The notes beneath the pieces were generated by a model. It worked only from the letters and a program-made list of their open reading frames with translations. It did no database searches and was not told the DNA's origin. Shown one piece after another: positions 30,340 to 37,622 of a stretch of 37,622 bases of DNA. This DNA comes from Syntrophaceae bacterium UBA5744 (GTDB taxonomy: Bacteria; Desulfobacterota; Syntrophia; Syntrophales; UBA2192), in NCBI GenBank assembly GCA_002419215.1, contig DIFQ01000053.1, positions 1-37,622 on the forward strand, written 5' to 3'. Every line of letters begins with the position of its first letter. The stretch's first letter is position 1. The position numbers and the translations under genes are program-made.

Positions 30340-30666
30340 CTATTCGATGTTGGCACTGACAACAGATGCCATCTGCATCATGTCGATCGTCTCGCCCTCT
30401 TTCAACTTTGTCAGGTCAGTGACCTTGCCGCTCTTGCCGGTTATTCTGGTGTTGTTGAATATTTTAATCAGCTTCGCATCCGCCACAATGAACTTGCCGG
30501 CGTTTTCCGGTTTTCCGTTGACGGTTTTGGTTTGCAGCCTGTTCGCCTTGATGTAGTCCCACAACTTTTTGGTTATCTCCGTACGGGGGAGCTCGCCGGC
30601 ACCCAGGAATGCCGCCAGGTCCGCTTTCAGCTTTACCGGTTTATTCAGTCCTTTTTCTTCTGCCAT
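30340..30666 (-). CDS. SWIB/MDM2 domain protein
   Basis: The product is 108 aa. After a basic N-terminus (LNKPVKLKADLAAFLGAGELPRTEITKKLWDYIKANRLQ) it contains a full SWIB domain, a fold best known from eukaryotic chromatin remodelers. It is also found alone in chlamydiae and some other bacteria. The bacterial role is uncertain; nucleoid or topoisomerase association has been proposed for others because some topoisomerases end in SWIB. It has a strong divergent promoter (30734-30763) and terminator (30281-30313), so it is monocistronic. Confidence 0.88.
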   Translation of the reverse strand: MAEEKGLNKPVKLKADLAAFLGAGELPRTEITKKLWDYIKANRLQTKTVNGKPENAGKFIVADAKLIKIFNNTRITGKSGKVTDLTKLKEGETIDMMQMASVVSANIE

Positions 30667-30733
30667 GTTCCTGTCTCCGTTCTTTAAATTGTGCTGGTAT
30701 TTTTTGATCAGATATTGCGCGGTGAGTAACGGA

Positions 30734-30763
30734 AGTATAGGGACATTCGGTTTTGCATGTCAA
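30734..30763 (-). promoter_or_regulatory. Sigma-70-type promoter of the SWIB gene
   Basis: On the minus strand TTGACA (30763-30758), an 18-bp spacer and TATACT (30739-30734) form a near-consensus promoter about 68 bp before the SWIB start. Confidence 0.7.
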
Positions 30764-30833
30764 GGCAATATTGACCGCATGAAAAGACGCGGCGTTTGTC
30801 CGACGCCTGCGCATTTTTTCGAAAGGTCCTGCA

Positions 30834-30863
30834 TTGACTTGGACTGCGCCTTTTTGTTACTGT
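30834..30863 (+). promoter_or_regulatory. Possible promoter of the decarboxylase-like gene
   Basis: TTGACT (30834-30839), an 18-bp spacer and TACTGT (30858-30863) lie 35 bp before ATG 30898. The match is moderate. Confidence 0.35.
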
Positions 30864-30897
30864 TTGCGTACTTCTCGTATGGAAGGAGGGAAACTCC

Positions 30898-31716
30898 ATG
30901 GCGCCAAAAGGAAGGTTTCCATTAAAGGGCTATACGCTTCCCCTGACCCCGAAGGGCCGTTCCTCGGTGATCGATTCCCCGCCGTGGCACTATGGCGGGG
31001 ATATCCTGGCGATCCGGTTCTCCATGGACAAAAAGCGCGCCCGGGCCTACATCCCGCCGCCCCTCGAGATGGGCCCGCGGCCGGGCGAGGGGATGGTCTG
31101 GTTTCCCGAATGGGTGTCGGTGAGCGATGCGCAGCCTGACCTTGCCTGTGTGAATCCCGAAAGGGCCGTCTACCGTGAATGCTTTGTCATGCTCAACTGC
31201 CAGTTCAAGGGGGTGCCCGGCTACTTTGTTCCCTTCATCTGGGTCGATAACGATTTCACCCTGATGAGAGGTTTCGTGCAGGGGTTCCCGAAGAAACTCG
31301 GCAAGGTATACCTGACAAAACTCCACGATCTCTGCCCCAGGGTGGGAGGCAGGGCGGTGGGCGCCAGGGTGAAAGGCATTCTCGAGGCTCATGGTGAACG
31401 AATCGTGGAGGGCTCCATGGTCTTTACCCGGAAGGCAAAGGCGGAAGATCTCCCCCCTGTGAAATTCTATCTCATGCGCCATCTTCCCCGCATCGACGAT
31501 CCGGCAAGGCCTGCGGTACACGAGATAACGGCCGGAAAGGTTGCCAACGCAAAAATCGGCGATGTGTGGGCCGGGGACGGAAAATTGAAGTTCTTTGCCT
31601 CGGCGTTCGAGGAGGTGGCCGACCTGGGCCCCGTCAAGGTAACGGGCGCTTTTCATTTCAGCATGGGTATGACGATCACCGGGGGCGAGGTGCTCCATTC
31701 CTACGTGAAGGACTGA
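30898..31716 (+). CDS. Acetoacetate decarboxylase family protein
   Basis: The product is 272 aa with the acetoacetate-decarboxylase-like fold. The Schiff-base region is GFVQGFPKKLG (Lys132 and Lys133, one of which would be the catalytic lysine of a true decarboxylase). In classical Adc the preceding motif is GRE, replaced here by RGFV, so decarboxylase activity on acetoacetate is not assured. Related proteins use other beta-keto or carboxylate substrates. AAGGAGGG precedes ATG 30898. The double-ACT gene follows 62 bp on, which may mean amino-acid-linked control. Confidence 0.78.
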   Translation: MAPKGRFPLKGYTLPLTPKGRSSVIDSPPWHYGGDILAIRFSMDKKRARAYIPPPLEMGPRPGEGMVWFPEWVSVSDAQPDLACVNPERAVYRECFVMLNCQFKGVPGYFVPFIWVDNDFTLMRGFVQGFPKKLGKVYLTKLHDLCPRVGGRAVGARVKGILEAHGERIVEGSMVFTRKAKAEDLPPVKFYLMRHLPRIDDPARPAVHEITAGKVANAKIGDVWAGDGKLKFFASAFEEVADLGPVKVTGAFHFSMGMTITGGEVLHSYVKD

Positions 31717-31778
31717 ATAGAAGGGTAAACGGGTGCGCCGATCAACGAGACGCTCGGATAAAAAAGGAGGGACCGAAC

Positions 31779-32174
31779 ATGGCGAAGGCTAGAAAAGTGA
31801 AGCAACTCAGTTTTTCCCTGCCCAACAAGATCGGGTTGCTTTCGGAGGTCACGGGAGCCCTTGCAGCGGCAAATGTCAATATCGAGGCGATATGCGCCTA
31901 TGAAAGGGGTTACGGGTTCTTCATGATGGTCACGGACAACCCCACAAAGGCAAAAAAAGTAATCGAAAAAATGGAGGGCATGGTTCACCTGGAAGATGCG
32001 CTTGCCGTGGATTTGCCGAATAAAGTCGGCCAGCTGGAAAAAGTGACCGCGGCCGTGGCAAAGGCAGGCATCGACATTCATTTCGTATATGGCAGCCCCG
32101 GTGACGGGAAGAAAGGCGTGATGATTCTCAAGACGGCACATGACGGAAAAGCCATGAAGTTACTCAACGCGTGA
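31779..32174 (+). CDS. Tandem ACT domain protein
   Basis: The product is 131 aa with two ACT domains: residues 7-70 (KQLSFSLPNKIGLLSEVTGALAAANVNIEAICAY) and 73-131 (DALAVDLPNKVGQLEKVTAAVAKAGIDIHFVY). Each has the expected Gly at the ligand turn (NKIG, NKVG). Such stand-alone ACT pairs often bind amino acids and regulate partner enzymes or transporters. AAAAAGGAGG precedes ATG 31779. Directly after the TGA stop the hairpin repeat begins (32176). Confidence 0.88.
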   Translation: MAKARKVKQLSFSLPNKIGLLSEVTGALAAANVNIEAICAYERGYGFFMMVTDNPTKAKKVIEKMEGMVHLEDALAVDLPNKVGQLEKVTAAVAKAGIDIHFVYGSPGDGKKGVMILKTAHDGKAMKLLNA

Positions 32175-32391
32175 CGGGTTGCTGCGCAGCAGGGAAAAAC
32201 AGTGGTCAGTGGACAGAGGTCACTGACCAGTGGGGGAGAAAGAAAGGAACAGGAATTCGGGCTTCAGGCTTCGGGAAAAAAGAGTCAACAGCCGGCGGTG
32301 AAGAGGACGGGTTCAGGGGTCAGGAGAAAGAGCCTCGAGCCGCCAGGGAATAACAGCAAACGGCAGAGAGCCGACAGCGAATAAGCGGGAA
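32175..32391. repeat. Hairpin repeat with purine-rich tail
   Basis: The stem TTGC (32176-32179), with a TGC loop and partner GCAG, has a G-U closing pair. The tail CAGTGGTCAGTGGACAGAGG and the GGGGGAGAAAGAAAGGAACAG module follow, as at 14481-14550. No gene is seen. Confidence 0.6.
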
Positions 32392-32430
32392 GCAAGAAGG
32401 CCGCCCTCATCACGGGGGCGGCCTTCTTGC
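32392..32430. repeat. Perfect 15-bp-stem hairpin, terminator-like
   Basis: GCAAGAAGGCCGCCC (32392-32406) and GGGCGGCCTTCTTGC (32416-32430) pair perfectly with a 9-base loop. No T-run follows on the plus strand. The GGCCGCCC/GGGCGGCC core matches the terminators at 11625 and 27462. Confidence 0.65.
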
Positions 32431-32671
32431 CGTCCGGGAACCTGGAGCCCTGTCGGCCGGGCGATTGACTCGAGACGATGCAGCTTTCGAGCGCGCACTG
32501 CCCCTCTTCAATACCCCGGTGAATATCGACGGGTTGCCGTCCGTCAATCTGCGGTGAAAACGACGTATTCCGGCACCGGGATTGCATGAAAACACGAGAA
32601 GTGTCGGTTGCCTGCACGCTATGGATCACCCGGGACCACGCAAGGAGCGATCCGGAAGATGAAGGCAGAAG

Positions 32672-32733
32672 AGATCAGACCTCAGCATTGACATCTGCAG
32701 GTTTTCAAATGTCAATAATCAGGCCTGACCCCC
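32672..32733. repeat. Facing pair of GGGGTCAG repeats (BIME-like)
   Basis: The left arm ATCAGACCTCAGCATTGACA (32674-32693) faces the right arm, whose reverse complement reads GGGGTCAGGCCTGATTATTG and then ACATTTG (32707-32733). They are separated by about nine bases. This inverted pair is the form expected of RAYT-associated repetitive units. It ends 30 bp before the secreted protein gene. Confidence 0.65.
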
Positions 32734-32763
32734 GTTTCCCCACCACAGACCAAGGAGGTACCC

Positions 32764-33528
32764 ATGAAGGCACACGTCAGAGTGCTCGCGATCCTGCTGA
32801 CCCTCGGCATTTTGGCCATCCCGTTCGCCACCGCATCCGCCCAGCTCGCACCCCAGGCGCCCGCGGCGGTCAAGGGGCTCCCCAAGACCCAGCCCGTCGC
32901 GGACAACCCGATCATCCAGGCTTTCAACGTAGTCCCGGCGCTGGTCGTGCAGGGAGACCCCGTCAGCGCCAACTGGCGCGTCACCCGCGGTCCCGGCGGC
33001 AGCCCCGTCACCTCGGCGGTCCTCACCGTGGACGGCGCCACCATAGCCGGCAGCTCGGCCGAGATGTACAGTGGGCCCCCGCGGCCGTTTACCTGGGTCG
33101 GCGAGAAGACCTTCGTCCTGACCGTGCGCAATGCGGCGGGAAAGACAACGTCCCAATCCAAAACGGTCCGCGGCATCTCCCTGGCGGAGGCCCTGAGCAA
33201 GGTCAACATCGTGAACATGGAAGCCAACCCCCAGCGTTTCAGCGTCGGACAGCCGATCGACTTCAGGGTCATGATCAGCAACAGCAACCCGGGTCTCGTC
33301 CTGAAGACCGTCAACGTCTTCGTCACCCAGGGCTCCCGGGTGGTAGGCAACAAGACCAACTTCAACCTCGGCCCCGGGAATCAGATGATCACGCTGCAGG
33401 ACAGCGGGTTCAACGCAACGGGCGGAATATATTACACGGTCGACGTCGAATACAAGGGACAGCACAAGATGCGAAACTTTGTCACCAAGCCCGTGACGAT
33501 GTACACGATCGACCCGACCGGCAAATGA
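32764..33528 (+). CDS. Secreted protein with Ig-like domains
   Basis: The product is 254 aa with a signal peptide (1-26, MKAHVRVLAILLTLGILAIPFATASA). Two beta-sandwich-like segments follow: residues about 47-140 (NPIIQAFNVVPALVVQGDPVSANWRVT) and about 148-245 (KVNIVNMEANPQRFSVGQPIDFRVMISNSNPG). The second starts like a CARDB-type domain (parallel wording IEANPQRFSVGQPIDFRV). Such domains are usually found in adhesion or exported assembly proteins. No catalytic motif is seen. The start has CAAGGAGGTACCC just upstream. It is not linked to neighbours. Confidence 0.72.
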   Translation: MKAHVRVLAILLTLGILAIPFATASAQLAPQAPAAVKGLPKTQPVADNPIIQAFNVVPALVVQGDPVSANWRVTRGPGGSPVTSAVLTVDGATIAGSSAEMYSGPPRPFTWVGEKTFVLTVRNAAGKTTSQSKTVRGISLAEALSKVNIVNMEANPQRFSVGQPIDFRVMISNSNPGLVLKTVNVFVTQGSRVVGNKTNFNLGPGNQMITLQDSGFNATGGIYYTVDVEYKGQHKMRNFVTKPVTMYTIDPTGK

Positions 33529-33680
33529 CGCCTGAAGCGCGGAATCGAATCCCGCCGGCGGGGTGCAGCTGCCCCCGTTTCAGAACACGCCAAGAACCGG
33601 GATTCGGCGCGACGGGATGTCGGGGGCGGGTCCCGACGGGCTGTTGCCCGGGCGTGATCTTGCAACTTCAGTGAAAGGAA

Positions 33681-33725
33681 AAAAGGGGCAGTCCCCGGGC
33701 GGGAAAAGGGGACTGCCCCTTTTTT
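33681..33725 (+). terminator. Strong intrinsic terminator
   Basis: AAAAGGGGCAGTCCCC (33681-33696) pairs with GGGGACTGCCCCTTTT (33708-33723), followed by T. It lies 150 bp after the secreted protein gene and is nearly symmetric, so it may work in both directions. Confidence 0.8.
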
Positions 33726-33812
33726 ACATGGATTTCGCGGGGAGAGGTTTGCTACGATGCTGACGGTTCAACAGGTCAGGCGCCGCGCCATCTCCGCAGC
33801 CAGGGCAATTGC

Positions 33813-34562
33813 ATGATCCTCCATATCCCGCACTCATCCAGGAGCATACCCGCAGCGCTCAGGGGGCAGTTTCTGCTGGACGACAAGGCCCTGGAGGAAG
33901 AGCGTACCCGGGTCACCGATGCCTTCACCGACGAACTGTTCGTTCACCCCGACGCCCGCCGGGTCATATTCGGGGTCAGCAGGCTTGTCGTCGACGTGGA
34001 ACGTTTCTCCCGCGATCGCGATGAGCCGATGTCCGGGGCGGGGCAGGGGATGATTTACACAAGGACATGCCTGGGCGAGCCGCTGCGCAGGGCATTGTCC
34101 GAAGAGGAGCGGCGCTTTCTGAAATCGGAGTATTACGTCCGGCATCACGAGCTTCTCCGTCGCGCCGTCCTGGATGAATTGTTGGCCAGGGGCAAGGCCC
34201 TGATCGTCGATTGCCACAGCTATCCGAGCCGGCCGTTGCCGTGCGACGTGATCCGGGACGAAAACCGCCCCGATTTCTGCATCGGGACGGACGCGTTCCA
34301 CACGCCGCCGGCCTTGCTTCAGGCAGTTGTTTCAATCGTCCGCGGCAGCGGGTATTCCGTCGGCATCGATTCGCCCTATCCGGGCACCCTGGTGCCGTCT
34401 GCATACTACCGGAAAAACCCGGATGTCCGGTCCGTCATGATCGAGGTGAACAGGAGCCTGTACATGGATGAGGAGACCGGAACGAAGTCATCCGGTTTCG
34501 AGTCCGTCAAAGACCGGATTCAGGCTTTCCTGAAAGAGCTTGCCGCCTTCGGCGCCGCATGA
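33813..34562 (+). CDS. N-formylglutamate amidohydrolase family protein
   Basis: The product is 249 aa. The family signature is in order: LHIPHSSRSIP (3-13), the metal-site Asp/Glu in VVDVERFSRDRDEPMSGAGQG, YYVRHHELLRR, LIVDCHSYPSRP, DFCIGTD and GIDSPYPGTLVPSAYY. SVMIEVNRSLYMDE closes the fold. True HutG acts in histidine degradation on N-formylglutamate; no hut genes are nearby, so another N-acyl amino acid may be the substrate. The ribosome binding site before ATG 33813 is weak. Confidence 0.87.
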   Translation: MILHIPHSSRSIPAALRGQFLLDDKALEEERTRVTDAFTDELFVHPDARRVIFGVSRLVVDVERFSRDRDEPMSGAGQGMIYTRTCLGEPLRRALSEEERRFLKSEYYVRHHELLRRAVLDELLARGKALIVDCHSYPSRPLPCDVIRDENRPDFCIGTDAFHTPPALLQAVVSIVRGSGYSVGIDSPYPGTLVPSAYYRKNPDVRSVMIEVNRSLYMDEETGTKSSGFESVKDRIQAFLKELAAFGAA

Positions 34563-34670
34563 GGCGCCGTGCCGCGGGGTCATCCGCTTATATCTTGACA
34601 AATGGCGGGCCTTTCGTAACCATAAGACACGGTCAGAAAAACGCCTGGAGACCCTCAAGGAGGCGCAGCA

Positions 34671-35516
34671 ATGAAGGACGCCGACATGAATCCCAACGAT
34701 GTGTCCATGATGCTTTCCACGCTTGGACCCCGAATCCCGGAAACTGCGTACGACAGCGTGTATGTCGTGCAGAACGGGAAATTCCGGTATGTCAATCCCC
34801 AGTTTGCCGCAGTGGGCGGGTTCACGGAGAACGATATGCTGGGAATGGATCCCGTCCTCCTCATCCATCCGGAAGACAGGAAAAAGGCCAGGGAAAATGC
34901 CGTAAAGATGCTGAAGGGGGAGAGCACCACGCCCTATCAATTCAGGATCATCGCAAAAGACGGTTCGGTGAAGTGGATCCAGGAAACCGTGCATGCCATC
35001 ACGTACAAGGGCAAGCGGGCCGCGCTCGGGAACTCCATGGACATTACGGCAAAGAGAGAGGAAACAGAAAAAATGCTGGAGTTTCAGGCGCTGCAGAACG
35101 CCCTTCTCGATGCGCTTCCGATCGCGGTAATCGGCATGCAGGCTCGCCGCATCGTTCTGGCCAACCATGCCGTGGAGGACGTCTTCGGGTGGAAACCGGA
35201 GGAACTGATCGGCCGGGGCACGAGGGTCCTTTACCGGACCGATGAGGACTATGAGCAAATCGGAAAAAATGTATACAGGACACTCAAAAAGCAGCGGACC
35301 TTCAAGACGGAGTTCCCCTGCAGGCGAAAGGGCGGCAAAAATATCGTCTGCTCCGTGAGCGTTGCGAGAATCGGCGAGAGCCTGCAGGACAACAGGATCA
35401 TCGCCACCTACGAGGACATCACGGAGCGCAAGCGGGCCGAGAAGGCCCTCGAGGAAAGCGAACGGACGCTGAAGGCTCTCCTCCGGTCCTATCAGAACAG
35501 AAAGGATCCCGCCTGA
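34671..35516 (+). CDS. Double PAS-domain protein without output domain
   Basis: The product is 281 aa with two PAS domains at residues about 25-130 (DSVYVVQNGKFRYVNPQFAAVGGFTENDMLG to GNSMDITAKREE) and about 140-260 (LDALPIAVIGMQARRIVLANHAVEDVFGW to TYEDITERKRAEK). The typical signalling helix ERKRAEKALEESERTLKALL follows, but the protein ends 15 residues later, with no histidine kinase, GGDEF or other output. It may be a truncated sensor, or a sensor that acts by protein contact. GGAGGCGCAGCA precedes ATG 34671. Stop is six bases before a hairpin repeat (35522). Confidence 0.85.
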   Translation: MKDADMNPNDVSMMLSTLGPRIPETAYDSVYVVQNGKFRYVNPQFAAVGGFTENDMLGMDPVLLIHPEDRKKARENAVKMLKGESTTPYQFRIIAKDGSVKWIQETVHAITYKGKRAALGNSMDITAKREETEKMLEFQALQNALLDALPIAVIGMQARRIVLANHAVEDVFGWKPEELIGRGTRVLYRTDEDYEQIGKNVYRTLKKQRTFKTEFPCRRKGGKNIVCSVSVARIGESLQDNRIIATYEDITERKRAEKALEESERTLKALLRSYQNRKDPA

Positions 35517-35560
35517 GCCTCGCCGCTGAGCGGCAGTGGCAACACCGCAGCGAGAGAAGT
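35517..35560 (+). repeat. 3'-end hairpin repeat copy
   Basis: The stem is GCCGC (35522-35526), loop TGA and GCGGC (35530-35534), then AGTGGC. It begins six bases after the PAS gene's stop. Confidence 0.7.
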
Positions 35561-35591
35561 GACAGAAGTGGAGGAAGAGGGACCCTCGTCT

Positions 35592-36413
35592 ATGCTTCCC
35601 AGGCGGATCGTTGATTTCCATGTGCATCTGTTTCCCGACGGGTTTTTCGACGCGATCTGGCGCTATTTCAAGGCGCATCTGAATCGGCCGATTCAGTACC
35701 CGCTTTATTATCGGGAATGTGTCGCCTGCCTGAGAGAGCGCGGCGTGGGGACCATCGTCTACTCCAACTATGCCCACAAAAGAGGGGTAGCACGGGTCCT
35801 GAACGACTGGAACCTCCGGGTCCTTGCAGAGATCCCGGATCTGTATTGTTTTGCCGCCTATCATCCGGACGATCCCGACGCGCTCGCAATGGCGGAGAGG
35901 CTCCTGGACCATCCGCAGATTCTGGGGATCAAGCTGCAATGTGTCGTCCAGCAGTTATCCCCCTGCGACAGTCGACTGTTTCCGCTTTACGAGATGATCA
36001 TGGAAAGGGGAAAGAGGGTTCTCCTGCACGTCGGCACCGGACCTGTCCGGGGAAGCGCATTTGTCGGCCTCGCACACTTCAAGAAGCTCCTGGATCGCTT
36101 CCCGAACCTCCCCGCCAACATCCCGCACATGGGGGGCCTGGAATTCGAAGCCTTCCTCGGGCTGCTCGATCATCATCCGGGACTTTACCTGGACACGTCC
36201 TATTCTTTCGTGCCGAACACACCCTATCTGTTTGATCTGGGCAGCGACAGTCTCGAGAAATACAAAGACAGGATCCTCTACGGCTCGGATTTTCCCAACT
36301 TGATTCACCCCAGGGAGGCTGAAATCGAATGCCTCCTGAATCTCGGCCTGTCTGCCGATTTCTACCGGAAAACATTTCGCGACAACGGGCTTGCACTCAT
36401 CGGCGGCACATGA
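35592..36413 (+). CDS. Amidohydrolase 2 family metal-dependent hydrolase
   Basis: The product is 273 aa with the TIM-barrel amidohydrolase layout: IVDFHVHLFPDGF (His10 and His12), a central HVGTGPVRG (metal or substrate His), NIPHMGGLEFEAFLGLL and RILYGSDFPNLIHPREAE with the catalytic Asp. It resembles the ACMSD-like decarboxylase/hydrolase branch. The substrate is unknown. ATG 35592 is preferred to GTG 35559 because the upstream eleven residues overlap repeat-derived sequence; the ribosome binding site is distant (GGAGGAAGAGGG). Confidence 0.82.
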   Translation: MLPRRIVDFHVHLFPDGFFDAIWRYFKAHLNRPIQYPLYYRECVACLRERGVGTIVYSNYAHKRGVARVLNDWNLRVLAEIPDLYCFAAYHPDDPDALAMAERLLDHPQILGIKLQCVVQQLSPCDSRLFPLYEMIMERGKRVLLHVGTGPVRGSAFVGLAHFKKLLDRFPNLPANIPHMGGLEFEAFLGLLDHHPGLYLDTSYSFVPNTPYLFDLGSDSLEKYKDRILYGSDFPNLIHPREAEIECLLNLGLSADFYRKTFRDNGLALIGGT

Positions 36414-36608
36414 TCCCCTCGCGATGTCAACGAGATCCGGAGTAAAACGTTCTTACGCAATAAACCCTTTACGGGCTTTCAGGGCGTACGAAGAGGCCAG
36501 GTTATGAAAAGGGTAACGATAATCAAAAAAATATTGTATCATGTGCAACGGTTGGGGCCCGTCAGGGCCCGCACGTAAATGAACGATGGATCGCATTGAG
36601 GGATAAAC
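36414..36608. other. Intergenic gap
   Basis: AT-richer sequence with no recognised repeat and no strong promoter. AAAAATATTGTATCATG at about 36529-36542 might contain a -10 element for the DUF3300 gene. Confidence 0.3.
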
Positions 36609-37622
36609 ATGAAACTCAACGGCTCATGGCAGCGTGCATTGATCGGGCTCCTGGTGGTATTGATGGCCATGCCGGTCCCGGTTTTCGCACAGAACAACAT
36701 CCCCGTTTTCAGGCAGGAGGAGCTCGACCAGATCCTGGCTCCCATCGCCCTGTACCCCGACTCCCTTCTGGCCCAGATCCTCATGGCGGCCACCTACCCC
36801 GTAGAGATCGTGCAGGCTGACCGCTGGGTCAAGAGCAACAGGAATCTGCCGCCCGATGCGCTCAACGACGCCCTCGACAGGCAGAATTGGGACCCCAGCG
36901 TGAAGGCCCTCGTGCCTTTTCCGAACATCCTATCCATGATGAGCGAGCGGCTCGACTGGACCCAGCAGCTGGGGGATGCCTTCCTTGCCCAGGAGCAGGA
37001 CGTGATGGCCACGATCCAGGAGCTCCGGGCCAGGGCATACGCGGCGGGGAACCTGCGATCCACCCAGCAGCAGACCGTGTCCCGGCAGGGCACGATCATC
37101 GTTGTCGAGCCGGCCAATCCGCAGGTTGTCTATGTGCCCGTTTACAGCCCGACGGTCGTCTACGGGAGCTGGTGGTATCCCGCATACCCTCCCGTGGTGA
37201 TTTACCCCTATCCACCAGGTGCCGTGATCGCGGCCGGCATCATCACTTTCGGGGTAGGGATCGCGATTGCCTCCGCCTGGAATCACGGGTGGGGCTACTG
37301 GGACTGGGGACACCGGCATGTCTATGTCAACGTGAACCGGACCGTCAACATCAACCGCACGACCACGGTCATCCACACCAGGGAGATGAAAACCACAACC
37401 TGGCGCCATGACCCCGTGCACCGCAAGGGCGTGTCGTATCGGGATCCCCGCACGCGTGAGAAATACGCCCCGGCGAATCGCAAGGCGGTGGATAACCGCC
37501 GCGATTTCAGGGGTTATGACCAGAGAGGACCTGCCGCGCCCGGCTCCGCCGTTTCGCGTCCCGACACGAGGAGGCCCGGCTCCGGCACGGTCGCGCGCCC
37601 GTCAACGCAGACCAGGCAGGTC
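36609..37622 (+). CDS. DUF3300 domain protein, 3' end outside the window
   Basis: 338 residues are visible before the window edge. A signal peptide (1-27, ending VPVFAQ) is followed by the DUF3300 domain: LDQILAPIALYPDSLLAQILMAATYPVEIVQADRW, LNDALDRQNWDPSVKALVPFPNILSMMSERLDW and VYVPVYSPTVVYGSWWYP. A hydrophobic, Gly/Ala-rich segment (about 198-222) and a Trp/Gly-rich stretch then lead to a basic, disordered Arg/Pro-rich tail (from about 270). Its function is unknown; it is an exported envelope protein. GAGGGATAAAC precedes ATG 36609. No in-frame stop occurs up to 37622. Confidence 0.87.
   Translation, partial: MKLNGSWQRALIGLLVVLMAMPVPVFAQNNIPVFRQEELDQILAPIALYPDSLLAQILMAATYPVEIVQADRWVKSNRNLPPDALNDALDRQNWDPSVKALVPFPNILSMMSERLDWTQQLGDAFLAQEQDVMATIQELRARAYAAGNLRSTQQQTVSRQGTIIVVEPANPQVVYVPVYSPTVVYGSWWYPAYPPVVIYPYPPGAVIAAGIITFGVGIAIASAWNHGWGYWDWGHRHVYVNVNRTVNINRTTTVIHTREMKTTTWRHDPVHRKGVSYRDPRTREKYAPANRKAVDNRRDFRGYDQRGPAAPGSAVSRPDTRRPGSGTVARPSTQTRQV

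Overview
The window looks like chromosomal DNA of a GC-rich Gram-negative bacterium. The best guess is a deltaproteobacterial (Desulfobacterota, Syntrophia-like) lineage. This is inferred from the mix of lipoproteins, a CpoB/YbgF Tol-Pal accessory protein, a TRAP solute-binding protein, a CFI-box C-terminal protein and very abundant short intergenic palindromic repeats. No rRNA, tRNA, CRISPR array or intact insertion sequence was seen.

Layout. 1-631 is a gene-free block of 143-bp tandem repeats. 632-5971 holds an ARPP-1 family protein, two degenerate receiver-like proteins, small unknowns, a VapBC toxin-antitoxin pair, a UPF0158 fragment and an ADP-ribosylglycohydrolase. 5990-6236 carries a tandemly duplicated element, each copy ending in an intrinsic terminator, in front of a small helical protein. 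6673-6834 is a promoter-to-terminator unit without an ORF, rich in GGA motifs, followed by a truncated restriction-methylase-like gene. 7979-9185 are two minus-strand envelope proteins. 9602-9832 is a 231-bp imperfect palindrome. 9882-12476 holds an HD-domain ppGpp-hydrolase-like protein, an intact UPF0158 protein and a PlsC-type acyltransferase. 12547-12998 is a HigA antitoxin with a decapitated HigB. 13120-14464 is an orphan contractile-injection tube gene pair with its own promoter and leader terminator. 14698-18395 holds a nitroreductase, an orphan TRAP binding lipoprotein, a small membrane protein and a BtrH-like cysteine protein. 18669-23405 is the leucine operon leuACDB with a leucine-rich leader peptide and attenuator. 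24098-27294 holds an unknown, an SPL-like radical SAM protein, a PhaZ7-like extracellular depolymerase and CpoB. 27554-30666 is on the minus strand: a small unknown, a permuted NlpC/P60 protein with CFI-box, a HEAT-repeat protein and a SWIB protein. 30898 to the end holds an acetoacetate-decarboxylase-fold protein, a double-ACT protein, a secreted Ig-like protein, an N-formylglutamate amidohydrolase-like protein, a PAS-only sensor, an amidohydrolase and a DUF3300 protein cut by the window edge.

The only complete pathway segment is leucine biosynthesis, from 2-ketoisovalerate and acetyl-CoA to 2-ketoisocaproate. It is organised as one transcription unit with an apparent translation-coupled attenuator. 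Most other genes stand alone and are separated by repeats.

The most striking non-coding content is a set of interspersed repeat families. One is a hairpin repeat whose stem shows compensatory changes and which sits at gene 3' ends. One is a composite CTCTCCC-type element found in both orientations and nested in others. One is a GGGGTCAGACTT repeat that has truncated higB and supplied the C-terminus of the acyltransferase. The two candidate regulatory RNAs at 5990-6218 and 6708-6834 are the best leads for something undescribed.
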